Part shown: positions 38,283-49,174 of the stretch, piece by piece
Layout of the letters: every line of letters starts with the position of its first letter
Position numbering within the stretch: the first letter of the stretch is position 1
Notes under the pieces: model-generated
Seen by the model: only the letters and a program-made list of their open reading frames with translations
Database searches by the model: none
Told to the model about the DNA's origin: nothing
Made by a program: the position numbers and the translations under genes
Origin: Pseudonocardia sp. CNS-004
GTDB taxonomy: Bacteria > Actinomycetota > Actinomycetes > Mycobacteriales > Pseudonocardiaceae
NCBI GenBank assembly: GCA_001942185.1
Contig: MKJV01000079.1
Location: forward strand, 124,001-188,000
Length of the DNA stretch: 64,000 bases
Direction: 5' to 3'

Positions 38283-38930
38283 ATGTGGGTGCCGGACGCC
38301 GCCGCGGATCTGTGGGCGCTGCGCGACCACGTCGAATCCTACCTCGCCGAGGACGACGTGCTCGTCGCCGCCCGCGCCGGCGCCGAGCGCTCCGGCTGCG
38401 TGCCCGTCGGGCCCGATGCGGGCGCGGGCCTGCGGTTCCTCGCGGCCACGATCGGGGCGCGCGCCGTGGTGGAGATCGGCACCGGCACCGGGGTCAGCGG
38501 GCTGTGGCTGCTGCGCGGGATGGTGACCGGCGGCACCCTCACGTCGATCGACATCGACCCGGAGCACCAGCGGGCGGCGCGCGGTGTGTTTCTCGCCGCA
38601 GGCTACGGGCCCGCGAACCTCCGGCTCATCAACGGGATGGCCCTCGAGGTGCTGCCCCGGCTCACCGACGCCGGCTACGACCTGGTGTTCGTCGACGCCG
38701 GGCCGGCCGACTACCCGCGCTACCTCGACGAGGCCGTGCGTCTGCTGCGCGACGGCGGGATCGTGGTGTTCGCGGGCGTGCTCGGCGCGGGCGTGGTCGA
38801 CCCCGACGCGGCCGACGCCGGCACCACCGGCCTGCGCGAGGTGGGGCGCCAGGTCCGCGAGGACGAGCGCCTCGTCCCCGTGCTCCTGCCGCTGGGCGAC
38901 GGGATGCTGGCCGCCGTCAAGACGGGCTAG
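38283..38930 (+). CDS. O-methyltransferase (Rv1220c-like)
   Basis: 215-residue SAM-dependent O-methyltransferase of the catechol-methyltransferase-like group. Motif I is [16 protein letters not shown]; acidic loop [13 protein letters not shown]; catalytic region [14 protein letters not shown]. Divergent from sigE, as in M. tuberculosis Rv1220c. ATG at 38283. Substrate unknown. Confidence 0.88.
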   Translation: MWVPDAAADLWALRDHVESYLAEDDVLVAARAGAERSGCVPVGPDAGAGLRFLAATIGARAVVEIGTGTGVSGLWLLRGMVTGGTLTSIDIDPEHQRAARGVFLAAGYGPANLRLINGMALEVLPRLTDAGYDLVFVDAGPADYPRYLDEAVRLLRDGGIVVFAGVLGAGVVDPDAADAGTTGLREVGRQVREDERLVPVLLPLGDGMLAAVKTG

Positions 38931-38976
38931 GAGGGCCCGGAAGGTCGCCGTGCGGCCCCGGCGCCCGAGACCAGCC

Positions 38977-39084
38977 CGAGCAGCACACCACCGTCGCTGC
39001 GACAGCAGTAGCGCGCTGCTCGGACCGATCGATCACCGCGAGCAGCACACCACCGCGAACACAGCAGCAGTGACGTGCTGCTCG
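38977..39084. repeat. Tandem duplicated stem-loop, period 62 bp
   Basis: Unit 1 spans 38977-39022, with CGAGCAGC paired to GCTGCTCG. Unit 2 spans 39039-39084, with CGAGCAGCAC paired to GTGCTGCTCG. Both units begin CGAGCAGCACACCACCG and end with CTGCTCG. The loops differ while the arms are kept, which favours a structural role such as bidirectional termination. Confidence 0.6.
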
Positions 39085-39307
39085 AGCCGATCACGACGGC
39101 GATACAGCGTCGGCACTTCCCGACCCGGCCCCGTCGGTACCGCAGCGCGCGCAGCGCCGTACGCCCAGGCGCGATCCCGAGGACGGGTCCGTGACAGCGT
39201 GCGAGGCCTCCCGCAGCGACATGTCCGACCGACCGACGTGAGGCGCACCCGAGAACCGCGCCAACCCCACCAACTCGCGAGCCACAGGCGACAACCGAGC
39301 GAGAGTG

Positions 39308-39339
39308 CCGTCCGCCCCATCCGCGCAGCGCGCGGACGG
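39308..39339 (-). terminator. Inverted repeat downstream of glgC
   Basis: CCGTCCGC (39308-39315) and GCGGACGG (39332-39339) pair just past the glgC stop at 39345 on the minus strand. A plausible intrinsic terminator without a T-run. Confidence 0.5.
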
Positions 39340-39344
39340 CCCGC

Positions 39345-40593
39345 TCAGAGGGCCGTGGCGCCCTTCCCCAGCACCACGACGCCGCCCTGGCTCACCGTGT
39401 AGCGGGCGCGGTCGAGGCCCAGGTCGACGCCGACCAGCGCGCCGTCGGGGATCTCCACGTTCTTGTCGAGGATCGCGCCGCGGACGATCGCGCCGCGACC
39501 GACCCGGGTGCCGGGCAGCACGACCGAGTCGGACACCTCTGCCCCGGCCTCGACGCGCACGTTCGGGCTGATCACCGAGCGGCGCACGATGGCACCCGAG
39601 ATGATCGTGCCGGCACCGACGATCGAGTCCTGCGCGATCCCGCCCTCCACGAACTTGGCGGGCGGCAGCGGGGCCATCGCGGTGCGGATCGGCCAGCGCT
39701 GGTTGTACAGGTTGAAGATCGGGTGCACCGACACCAGGTCGGTGTGGGCCTCGTAGTAGGCGTCGATGGTGCCGACGTCGCGCCAGTAGCCCGTGTCGCG
39801 GTCGGTGGCGCCGGGCACGACATTGTCGGCGAAGTCGTACACCGCGGCGTCGCCCTGCGCGACCAGCCGCGGGATGATGTCGCCGCCCATGTCGTGGTCG
39901 GAGTCGCCGTCCTCCGCGTCGGCCCGCAGCGCGTCGAGCAGCACCTCGGTGGTGAAGACGTAGTTGCCCATCGACGCGAACGTGACGTCCGGGTCGTCGG
40001 GCACCGACGGCGGGTCGGAGGGCTTCTCCAGGAAGTCGATGATCCGGCCGCCGGGATCGGAGTTGATCACACCGAACGCTTGGCCTCGGCGCGCGGCACC
40101 CGGATGCCGGCCACTGTGACGCCTGCCCCGCTCTCGATGTGCCGGGCGAGCATCTGGCCGGGGTCCATGCGGTAGACGTGGTCGGCGCCGAACACCGCGA
40201 TGTAGTCGGGCCGCTCGTCGTAGACGAGGTTGAGGCTCTGGAAGATCGCGTCGCGCTGCCGGTGTACCAGCGCCTGCCGAGCCGCTGCTGGGCGGGGACG
40301 GTGGTGATGTACTGCCCGAGCACGCTCGAGAGCCGCCACGTCGTGGAGATGTGGCGGTCCAGCGAGTGGGACTTGTACTGCGTGAGCACGCAGATGCGGT
40401 GCATCCCGGAGTTGACCAGGTTGGACAGCACGAAGTCGATGAGGCGGTAGTTGCCGCCGAACGGGACCGCGGGTTTGGCGCGGTCGGCGGTGAGCGGCCA
40501 CAGCCGCTTGCCCTCACCGCCTGCCAGTACCACTCCGAGGACGTTGGCCCCCAGCGCGAGGGGCGACGCCGCGGACATCCGCGCCCCCGTCAT
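39345..40593 (-). CDS. glgC: Glucose-1-phosphate adenylyltransferase GlgC (frame-broken)
   Basis: Makes ADP-glucose for glucan synthesis. Signatures: [20 protein letters not shown], the [14 protein letters not shown] region, and C-terminal left-handed beta-helix repeats ([20 protein letters not shown]). Two missing bases, near 40258 and 40078, break it into three frames; repaired length about 416 residues. ATG at 40593 or at 40578. Divergent from glgM across 146 bp. Confidence 0.9.
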
Positions 40594-40739
40594 GGCGTCG
40601 CCCCGATCCGGGCCGGACCTACCGGCAGCGTCGTCACGACGCCGACCCTAGTGCCCCAAAACCGTGCCGGGCCAGCGGAACGTCGGGTTGCCCGTGTGAT
40701 CCGCGTGTTCAGGGTGACTCGGATGCCTACCGTTCGCGC

Positions 40740-41896
40740 GTGCGCATCGGTCTGCTCACCCGTGAGTACCCCCCGGCCGTCTACGGCGGAGCGGGGTGCA
40801 CGTCGAGCACCTGGCTCCCGCGCTGCGGGAACTCGTGGACGTCGACGTGCACTGCTTCGGCGAACCGCGGGATGCGCCGGGCACCTACGCGCACCAGCCG
40901 CCCGCATCGCTCGCCGAGGCGAACCCGGCGTTGCGGACCATCGGCGCGGACCTGTCGATGGCGGCGGCGCTCGACGGGGTCGACCTCGCCCACTCGCACA
41001 CCTGGTACGCCAACATGGCGGGCCACCTGGCGAAGGTGCTGCACGGGGTACCGCACGTCGTCACGGCGCACTCGCTCGAACCGCGCAGGCCGTGGAAGGC
41101 CGAGCAGCTCGGCGGGGGCTACCGGCTCTCGTCGTGGGTGGAGCGCACGGCGTACGAGGCGGCCGACGCGGTGATCGCGGTGAGCGCCGGCATGCGCCGC
41201 GACGTCCTCGACTGCTACCCCGCACTGGACGCCGACCGCGTCCACGTCGTGCACAACGGCATCGACACCGTCTTCTACCACCCCGATCCCGCCCGGGACG
41301 CGGTGCGGGCAGCGGGCATCGACCCGGGCCGGCCCGCGGTGGTCTTCGTCGGGCGGATCACCCGCCAGAAAGGGCTCTCGCACCTGGTCGCGGCGGCCCA
41401 CCACATCGACCACGACGCCCAGATCGTGCTCTGCGCGGGGGCGCCGGACACCCCGGAGATCGCGGCCGAGACCGAGGCGGCGGTCGCCGAGCTGCGCGCC
41501 GCCCGGCCCGGCGTGGTGTGGGTGCGCGGCATGCTCCCCACCACGGACGTCCGCCAGATCCTGTCCGCCGCCACCGTGTTCGTCTGCCCGTCGGTCTACG
41601 AGCCGCTCGGCATCGTCAACCTGGAGGCGATGGCCTGCGGCACCGCGGTGGTGGCCTCCGACGTCGGCGGGATCCCCGAGGTCGTCGCCGATGGCGAGAC
41701 CGGCCTGCTGGCCCACTACGACGAGCACGAGGTGGACGCGTTCCGCTCGGACCTCGCCGAGGCCGTGAACGCGCTGCTCGCGGATCCGGCCCGGGCCGCC
41801 GCCATGGGAGCGGCGGGCCGCGCGCGTGCGGAGCGGGAGTTCACCTGGCGGCAGGCGGCCGCCAGGACCGTGGAGATCTACGAAGCCTTGGTCTGA
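40740..41896 (+). CDS. glgM: GlgA/GlgM-type ADP-glucose glycosyltransferase (frame-broken)
   Basis: Glycosyltransferase, 385 residues after repair. N-terminus RIGLLTREYPPAVYGGAG; donor-site EX7E motif YEPLGIVNLEAMACGT; GGIPEVVADGETGLL follows. The mycobacterial orthologue (Rv1212c) makes maltose-1-phosphate from ADP-glucose and glucose-1-phosphate, so GlgM is a better name than glycogen synthase. GTG at 40740. One base missing near 40793 (GGAG then VHVEHL). Divergent from glgC. Confidence 0.88.
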
Positions 41897-42432
41897 GCCC
41901 GCGCCCTGACCCGCGCCCGGTGCGCCGCCACGGCGGAGCGGTTGGCGCACGCCGATGAGCAGTAGCGGCGCGCGGCGTTGCGGGTGGTGTCGGCGAACAC
42001 CTTCGCGCAGCCGTCGGCGGCGCAGCGGCCGTGGCGGGTGACGCCGTACTCGGAGACGAGCATCGCGAGCGCGAACGCGGTGGTGGCCCGGACGCGGTCG
42101 ACGAGGCCCGCCTCCGGCGGGCCGTAGTGCAGGTGCCAGCCCTCGCCGTCGTGGTCGGTGAGGTGGGGCTCGACCCGCACGTCGACGAGGAGCGCGTTGA
42201 TCGCTGCCGCGGCGTCGTCGTCGCTGCTGGCGTCGAACACCGTGCGCAGCCTGCGGGCCCATGCACGCAGCTTGGGCTCGACGTGGTCCGGGGCGTCGAG
42301 CGCGCGGTAGGAGTGGGCGACGAGCACCCCGCGCAGCTGGTCGGGCACCGCGCCGTCGGGGTCTTCGATGACGGCGTTCACCAGGTCGACGGCAGCGCCG
42401 ATGGCGTCGCTGCGGTAACCGATGAAGTCCAT
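41878..42432 (-). CDS. CGNR zinc-finger (ABATE-type) regulator
   Basis: 184-residue regulator. An N-terminal ABATE-like helical domain is followed by a C-terminal zinc finger: CAADGC ... YCSSACANRS. The finger reads CANR in place of the usual CGNR, a minor variation. ATG at 42432. Its 3' end overlaps the convergent glgM by 19 bases. Confidence 0.82.
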   Translation of the reverse strand: MDFIGYRSDAIGAAVDLVNAVIEDPDGAVPDQLRGVLVAHSYRALDAPDHVEPKLRAWARRLRTVFDASSDDDAAAAINALLVDVRVEPHLTDHDGEGWHLHYGPPEAGLVDRVRATTAFALAMLVSEYGVTRHGRCAADGCAKVFADTTRNAARRYCSSACANRSAVAAHRARVRARAQTKAS

Positions 42433-42507
42433 TGGGCTATTACTACCACAGGGTTCCGGTGTAAGGTGCCAACCAACGACGGCTATTACTCGGGGGAGGT
42501 GCGGGCC

Positions 42508-42714
42508 ATGCGGTGCGCACGGTGCGGATGGCCGAGCGACGAGGCAGAAGTGCTGTCCACGCACCACACCTCGCAGGGGTGGGTGCGGTACCGCCGGTGC
42601 GTGTGCGGGGCCGTCACGATCCAGCTCGTGACGCTCGGCGCGGCCACCGGCACGCAGGTCGAACCCCTGCGCACGCCGGACGGGACCGCACTCGGGGCCG
42701 CCGTCCGGAAATGA
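42508..42714 (+). CDS. Small zinc-ribbon-like protein
   Basis: 68 residues. Two cysteine pairs, MRCARC near the start and RRCVCG mid-protein, could bind one zinc; the C-terminus has no known motif. GGGGGAGG at 42491-42498 is a good ribosome site before ATG 42508. Followed by a strong hairpin, so it is likely a real gene, function unknown. Confidence 0.6.
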   Translation: MRCARCGWPSDEAEVLSTHHTSQGWVRYRRCVCGAVTIQLVTLGAATGTQVEPLRTPDGTALGAAVRK

Positions 42715-42716
42715 CG

Positions 42717-42757
42717 AACGGCACCGCGGACGGCACTCGCCGTCCGCCGGTGCCGTT
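42717..42757. terminator. Long-stem bidirectional terminator
   Basis: AACGGCACCG-CGGACGGC pairs with GCCGTCCG-C-CGGTGCCGTT around a four-base loop, with one bulge. It begins three bases after the zinc-ribbon stop and sits between convergent genes. Confidence 0.75.
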
Positions 42758-42796
42758 GGTCGGTACCGACTGCCCCGGACCACGGGGCGGGTCTGC

Positions 42797-42962
42797 TCAG
42801 CCGGAGGCGGCCTTCAGCGCGTCACCGAGGTTGCTGGCTTCCTCCGCCGACATCTCGACGACCAGGCGGCCGCCCCCTCGAGGGGGACGCGCATCACGAT
42901 CCCCGACCCTCCTTGGTCACCTCCAGGGGACCATCACCGGTCCGGGGCTTCATCGCCGCCAT
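42797..42962 (-). CDS. DUF3117 protein (frame-broken)
   Basis: 55-residue actinobacterial protein. MAAMKPRTGDGPLEVTKEGR is diagnostic. Near 42900 and 42870 one base is missing each time, within G-runs; restored, it reads IVMRVPLEGGGRLVVEM and ends EEASNLGDALKAASG. ATG at 42962 with GGAG close upstream. Matches Rv1211 next to tagA. Function unknown. Confidence 0.85.
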
Positions 42963-43113
42963 CTCCTGCCTCCTCCGTCGTCGTTCGTGGCCGCCGTACT
43001 TGGTTGGAGCCGTTGGCATCGCGGGGTTCGTTGCCGCTGCGCGGGCGTAGCGCGCGGCGAGGATGCTGGGAACATCTTTCCTCATCCGGCGGACGGAGGT
43101 GCAACCGGAGCGA

Positions 43114-43718
43114 TCAACCAGCAGGGTCGTTCACCGTACGCAGTCGATTTGTCGCAGCCCGCCAGCAGTCGGCGACGTGGTCGTCGACCAGCCCGGCCGC
43201 CTGCATGAGCGCGTAACACGTCGTCGGGCCGACGAACCGCAACCCTCGCTTCTTGAGCGCCTTCGCCATCGCCACCGACTCCCCGGTGGTGGCCGGGACG
43301 TCGGCGAGCGTGGCGGGCCGCGGGCGCGCACCCGGGGCAGGCGCGAACGACCAGAGCAGCTCGTCGAGCGGCTCGTCCATGGCCAGGACGCGGCGCGCGT
43401 TCTCGATCGTGGCCTCGATCTTCGCCCGGTTGCGCACGATCCCGGCGTCGCCGAGCAACCGCTGCACGTCGCATCGCCGAAGCCGGCCACCACGGCCGGG
43501 TCGAACCCGGCGAACGCGGCGCGGAACCGCGGGCGTTTGCGCAGGATGACCAGCCAGGACAGCCCGGACTGGAATCCCTCCAGGCTCAGCCGCTCGAACA
43601 TCGCGGTGACGCCACGCAGGGGGCGCCCCCACTCCTCGTCGTGGTACGCGACGTACTCGGGCGCGGAGCCCGCCCAACCACAGCGGACCCGCCCGTCGCC
43701 CGGGTCGGTGCCGGTCAT
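43114..43718 (-). CDS. tagA: DNA-3-methyladenine glycosylase I (frame-broken)
   Basis: Base-excision enzyme removing 3-methyladenine, 201 residues after repair. RCGWAGSAPEYVAYHDEEWG at the start, IENARRVLAM in the core and DDHVADCW at the end keep the zinc-snap ligands (C, H and H-x3-C). One base is missing near 43475 (AGFG then ADVQRLLGD). Overlaps the upstream DivIVA-like gene by four bases. Counterpart of Rv1210. Confidence 0.9.
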
Positions 43719-44097
43719 CGTTCCCCGTCCGCGCTGATCCCCGGCGCCGACGCCAGCGCCGACTCCAGCTCGGCCACCCTGGCGAGCAGGCCGTCGCGTT
43801 GCGTACCGGCGCGGTCCAGCTCGTCGGCCAGCCGCTCGAGCGCCCAGTCGACCTCGTCCATCCGGTAGCCGCGCAGCGCCTGCTGGAATCGCAGCCCCCG
43901 CACGTCGTCACCGTCGACCTCGCCGGCGGCAGCCGGGTCGGCGTCGCACCCGGCGGCAGCGGTGCCAGCTCCTCGCCACGCCCGAACACGAGCGTGGCCA
44001 ACCCGAACAGGGCGGCGCCCACAGCCGCGACGACCAGAAGGTAGATCAGCGCGGTCCCCACCCCGCTGATCCCATCACGCACCCCCGACAGTCGCAC
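43715..44097 (-). CDS. DivIVA-domain membrane protein (frame-broken)
   Basis: 127 residues after repair. An N-terminal helix (TALIYLLVVAAVGAALFGLA) is followed by a DivIVA-like segment (FQQALRGYRMDEVDWALERL) with coiled-coil character, ending just inside tagA (ATGA overlap). One base is missing near 43930. Start GTG 44097 or 44082. Possibly a septum or pole protein; unproven. Confidence 0.75.
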
Positions 44098-44111
44098 GGG
44101 TCGGGGGTCGA

Positions 44112-44668
44112 TCAGAGCGGCGCCACCGGTTTGGCGCAGGCGTCCAACGCGGCGGACACGTCCGTGGCGACCACGAGCCGCTCGATCGCCTCCGGGCGGA
44201 CGAACCCCCGCCCACCCAGCCCGCGCACCCACTCCAGCAGCCCGTCGTAGTGGCCGTCCGGGTCGAGCAGCACCACCGGCTTGCTGTGCATCCGCAGGTA
44301 ACCCGCCGTCCACACCTCGAACAGCTCCTCGCACGTGCCCACACCGCCGGGCAGCGCGAGGAACGCGTCGGCATGGGCCTCCATGAGAGCCTTGCGCTCA
44401 CGCATCGTGTCGACGATCAGCAGCTCGTCGGAGTCGTGGTCGGCCCACTCCAGGTCCACGAGCGCCTGTGGGATCACGCCGGTGGTGCGCGCACCACCGG
44501 CCCGCGCCGACTCGCCGAGCGCCCCCATCATCGCGGCGCGACCGCCACCCGACACGAGCTGCCACCCCCGCGCCGCGATCCCGCTGCCGACGTCGGCGGC
44601 GAGCCGCAGGTAGCGCTCGGGAAGGCCCTCGATCGAACCGCAGTACACGCAGACGGCCAGCGAGCCGG

Positions 44669-44672
<4 letters not shown>
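44112..44672 (-). CDS. LOG-family (TIGR00730) protein
   Basis: 186-residue Rossmann-fold protein of the lysine-decarboxylase-like/LOG family. GGGRAAMMGAL and LPGGVGTCEELFE are the family nucleotide and phosphoribohydrolase motifs. Members release free cytokinin bases from nucleoside monophosphates; the bacterial role is unsettled. A TTG start overlaps the preceding LOG gene by four bases (TTGA). Confidence 0.82.
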
Positions 44673-45433
<761 letters not shown>

Positions 45434-45459
45434 GCCGGCCAGGGTAGTGAGCGTTCGTG

Positions 45460-46519
45460 TCAGGCGAGGAAACGGCGGAGGACGTCAACCGCCTCGGTGA
45501 TCCTGCGCAGGTCGACGTGCTCGTCGCGGGTGTGGGCGAGGTTCGGGTCGCCCGGTCCGTAGTTCAGGGCGGGGATGCCGAGCGCGGCGAAGCGCGACAC
45601 GTCGGTCCAGCCGTACTTGGCGGTGGGCTCGGTACCCGTGGCCGCGAGGAACTCCTGCGCGGCCGGTGCGCCCAGGCCGGGGAGCGCCCCGGGCGAGAGG
45701 TCGGTGACGGCCAGTTCGAAGCCCTCGAACACCTCGCGGACGTGCTGCTCGGCCGCTGCCGCGTCCCGGTCGGGGGCGAACCGGAAGTTCACCGTGACGA
45801 CGCACTCGTCCGGCACGACGTTGCCGGCCACCCCGCCGGCGATCCGCACGGCCTGCAGGCCCTCGCGGTAGCGGCAGCCGTCGATCTCGACCTCGCGGGC
45901 CGGTAGGCGGCCAGCCGGTGCAGCACGGGGCCCGCTGCGTGCACGGCGTTGGCGCCCAGCCAGGAGCGGGCCGAGTGCGCCCGGCGACCGCTGAGGGTGA
46001 TCTCCGCGCGGAGCGTGCCCTGGCAACCGGCCTCGACGGCCCCGTTCGTCGGCTCCCCGAGGATCGCGAGGTCGGCGGCCAGCCAGTCGCGGTGCTCGCG
46101 CTCGATGCGCCCGAGCCCGTTGCGCGTCGCCTCGATCTCCTCGCAGTCGTAGAAGACGAACGTGAGGTCGTGGCGCGGGTCCGGCAGCGTGGCCGCGAGG
46201 TGGGCGAACACGGCGTCGCCCGCCTTCATGTCGGACGTGCCGCAGCCGTAGAGCCGGTCGCCGTCGCGGCGGCCGGGGACGTTGTCGGCGATGGGCACCG
46301 TGTCGATGTGCCCGGCCAGCAGCACCCGCCGCTCCCGCCCGATGCCCGTGCGGGCCAGCACCGCGTCGCCGGAGCGCAGCACCTCCAGGTGCGGCGCCTG
46401 CGCGCGCAGGCGTCCTCGAGCGCGGAAGCGAGCGTGCCCTCGTCCCCGGAGACGCTGGGGACGTCGACGAGCGCGGCGCAGAGTTCGACGGGGTCGGCGG
46501 TGAGATCGAGGTGCGGCAC
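45460..46519 (-). CDS. dapE: Succinyl-diaminopimelate desuccinylase DapE (frame-broken)
   Basis: Di-zinc peptidase of lysine/DAP synthesis, 353 residues after repair. Metal sites: [21 protein letters not shown], and C-terminal AHTRDEHVD. Two missing bases, near 46410 and 45905. GTG at 46519. Divergent from dapD, as is normal for actinobacteria. Confidence 0.9.
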
Positions 46520-46633
46520 GGCCCGCACGCTACTGGCGCGGCGCACAACACGAGTGGGGACGGCACACGGCGCGGGCGGTGTGTGCCGTCCCCGGTCGGT
46601 GTGTGCGGGGGCCGGGCCGTTAGCGTTGACGGC

Positions 46634-47566
46634 GTGAGCACCGCACTTCGCATCGACGGGCCTCCGGCACCGGGCTGGCCACCATCGCCGCCGACGGCAC
46701 CGTCCTGGACACCTGGTACCCGGCCCCCGCCCTCGGGTCGGACGCCCCGGATGTCACCGCCGACCTCGAACCGCTCGCCGGCACCGACTCCGACCGCGGC
46801 GTGCGCACCGTCGTCGTGCGCACCGCGATCGCCTCGCTCGCCGACCCGCCCACCGACGCCGCCGACGCCTACCTGCGGCTGCACCTGCTCAGCCACCGGC
46901 TGATCGCCCCGCACGAGGCGAGCCTCGACGGCCTGTTCGGGGTGCTCGCGAACGTCGTGTGGACCAACCACGGCCCGTGCCCGGTGCCCGGCTTCGACCT
47001 GGTCAGGGCCCGGCTGCGGGCCCGTGGCCCGGTCACCGTCCTCGGCGTGGACAAGTTCCCGCGGATGGTCGACTACGTCACACCGGCAGCGTCCGCATCG
47101 CCGACGCGACCGCGTCCGACTCGGGGCCCACCTCGCCTCCGGCACCACCGTGATGCACGAGGGTTTCGTGAACTACAACGCCGGCACGCTCGGCGCCTCC
47201 ATGGTCGAGGGGCGCATCTCGGCGGGCGTCGTCGTCGGCAACGGGTCGGACGTCGGCGGCGGCGCGTCGCTCATGGGGACGCTCTCCGGCGGCGGCAAGG
47301 AGGTGATCTCGGTGGGCGAGCGGTGCCTGATCGGCGCCAACGCCGGCGTCGGCATCTCCCTCGGCGACGACTGCGTGGTGGAGGCGGGCCTGTACGTCAC
47401 CGCGGGCACCAAGGTCACCCTGCCCGACGGGAACACGGCCGCCGCCCGCACCCTGTCCGGCCAGAACGGCATCCTGCTGCGCCGCAACTCCCTCACCGGC
47501 GCGGTGGAGGCCCTGCCCCGCACGGGAGAGGGCATCACCCTGAACGAGGCGCTGCACGCGAACTGA
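46634..47566 (+). CDS. dapD: Tetrahydrodipicolinate N-succinyltransferase DapD (frame-broken)
   Basis: Actinobacterial-type DapD, 311 residues after repair. Landmarks: [33 protein letters not shown], and hexapeptide-repeat C-terminus ([19 protein letters not shown]). Three missing bases, near 46665, 47085 and 47120. GTG at 46634. Supplies the succinylated precursor used by DapC and DapE. Confidence 0.9.
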
Positions 47567-47580
47567 GCGTCTCCCGGGGT

Positions 47581-47629
47581 GTCGGCAAAGCCACCTTCAT
47601 GACGCCAGACGTCAGCAAAGCCACTTTGC
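47581..47629. repeat. Direct repeat with GCAAAG...CTTTGC hairpin between dapD and dapC
   Basis: GTCGGCAAAGCCAC at 47581 and GTCAGCAAAGCCAC at 47611 are a 30-bp direct repeat. The second forms a hairpin (GCAAAG-CCA-CTTTGC, 47615-47629). Convergent genes flank it, so it may terminate both. Confidence 0.5.
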
Positions 47630-47654
47630 CGGCACTCGGGGCGGGGCGCGGCGG

Positions 47655-48736
47655 TCAGCCCTTCAGGCGGTCCGCCGCTGCCTCGATCCGCTCGTCCGTG
47701 GCCGTCAGGCCCACTCGGACGTGCTGCGCCCCTGCCGGGCCGTAGAAGTCACCGGGGGCCACCAGTACCCCGGCCTCGGCCAGGCGCCGCACCGTCGCGC
47801 GGCAGGGCTCCTCCGCGGTGGCCCACAGGTAGAGCCCCGCCTCGGAGTGGTCGATCCGGTAGCCGGCCGACTCCAGCGCGGCGCGCAGGCGGTGGCGGCG
47901 CCGGGCGTAAGCCTGTGCCTGCCCGGCGACGTGGGTGTCGTCGGAGGCCGCCGCCTCCATCGCCGCCTGCACCGGCCGCGGCACGATCATCCCGGCGTGC
48001 TTGCGCACCTCGAGGAGGTCGGCCACGAGCCGCGGGTCGCCCGTGACGAACCCGGCCCGGTAGCCGGCGAGGTTGGACGACTTCGACATCGAGTGGACCG
48101 CGAGCAGGCCCTCGTGCGAGCCGCCGCAGACGTCGGGGTGGAGCACCGAGTGGGCGCCGTCCGACAGCGACAGGTAGCACTCGTCCGACGCGACGACGGC
48201 GCCGCGCTCACGCGCCCAGTCGACGACCTTGCGCAGGTGCTCCGGCGGCAGCACCTGCCCCGTCGGGTTCGACGGCGAGTTCAGCCACACCAGCGCCACC
48301 CGCTGCGGGCCGAGCGCGGCGGTGGAGTCGGACCGCACGAACCGGGCCCCGGCGAGCCGCACGCCACCTCGTAGGTGGGGTAGGCCAGCTCCGGGATCAC
48401 CACCGTGTGCTCGGCGCCGAGGCCGAGCAGGGTGGGCAGCCAGGCAACGAGCTCCTTGGAGCCGATGGTCGGCAGCACCGGGACCGGGTCGACGGTGACC
48501 CCGAACCGCCGGGCGAGCGACCCGGCGATCGCCTCCCGCAACGACGCGGGTCCGTGGGTGGTGGGGTAACCCGGCACGTCGGCCGCCGGGCCCGCGAGTG
48601 CCGTCCGCACGGCGGCGGGTACGGGGTCGACGGGCGTGCCGACGGACAGGTCGACGATCCCGCCGGGATGCGCGGCGGCGAGCGCCTTGTCCTCGGCGAG
48701 GCTGTCCCAGGGGAAGTCCGGAAGCGCCGTTCTCAC
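47655..48736 (-). CDS. dapC: N-succinyl-diaminopimelate aminotransferase DapC (frame-broken)
   Basis: PLP enzyme of class I/II fold, 360 residues after repair. Landmarks: [29 protein letters not shown] and the PLP lysine in [14 protein letters not shown]. One base missing near 48362. GTG at 48736 overlaps the fdxC stop (GTGA). M. tuberculosis has the same fdxC-dapC pair (Rv1177-Rv1178). Confidence 0.9.
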
Positions 48737-49059
48737 TCGTCGTGCTGCTGCGGGGGCAGGCTCAGGGCGGGCTCGACGTCCCGGTTGACCTTGCCGACCT
48801 TGGAGGCACCGCCGGGCGAGCCCAGCTCGTCGAAGAAGTCGACGTTGGCCTTGGTGTAGGCGCTCCACTGCTCGGGGACGTCGTCCTCGTAGTAGATGGC
48901 CTCGACGGGGCAGACCGGCTCGCAGGCGCCGCAGTCGACGCACTCGTCGGGGTGGATGTAGAGCATCCGGCCACCCTCGTAGATGCAGTCCACCGGACAT
49001 TCCTCGATGCACGCCTTGTCGAGCAGGTCGACGCAGGGCTCGGCGATCACGTAGGTCAC
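48733..49059 (-). CDS. fdxC: 7Fe ferredoxin FdxC
   Basis: 108-residue ferredoxin. The first cluster set is [17 protein letters not shown]; the second is [12 protein letters not shown], giving one 3Fe-4S and one 4Fe-4S cluster as in actinobacterial 7Fe ferredoxins. GTG at 49059. Translationally coupled to dapC. Confidence 0.92.
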   Translation of the reverse strand: MTYVIAEPCVDLLDKACIEECPVDCIYEGGRMLYIHPDECVDCGACEPVCPVEAIYYEDDVPEQWSAYTKANVDFFDELGSPGGASKVGKVNRDVEPALSLPPQQHDE

Positions 49060-49174
49060 GGGTGGTCCTCCACGCGGGCGAACTAGGGCTTCCCACAGTA
49101 TGTATCGGGCTGCGCGCGAAGTGGGACCCGGGGCGGGTGTGAATCGCGTCGTCTCCTCGGCGCACGATGGTGGG

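Larger units (their letters stand above)
38931..39344. other. 414-bp intergenic region between O-methyltransferase and glgC
   Basis: Convergent gap with no convincing gene. It holds a pair of tandem stem-loops (38977-39084) and, near the glgC stop, an inverted repeat (39308-39339). The remaining stretch has only unsupported short frames. Confidence 0.6.

Noticed and set aside
41878..42432. CANR in place of CGNR in the zinc finger
   Set aside because: Small known variation; cysteine ligands are intact.
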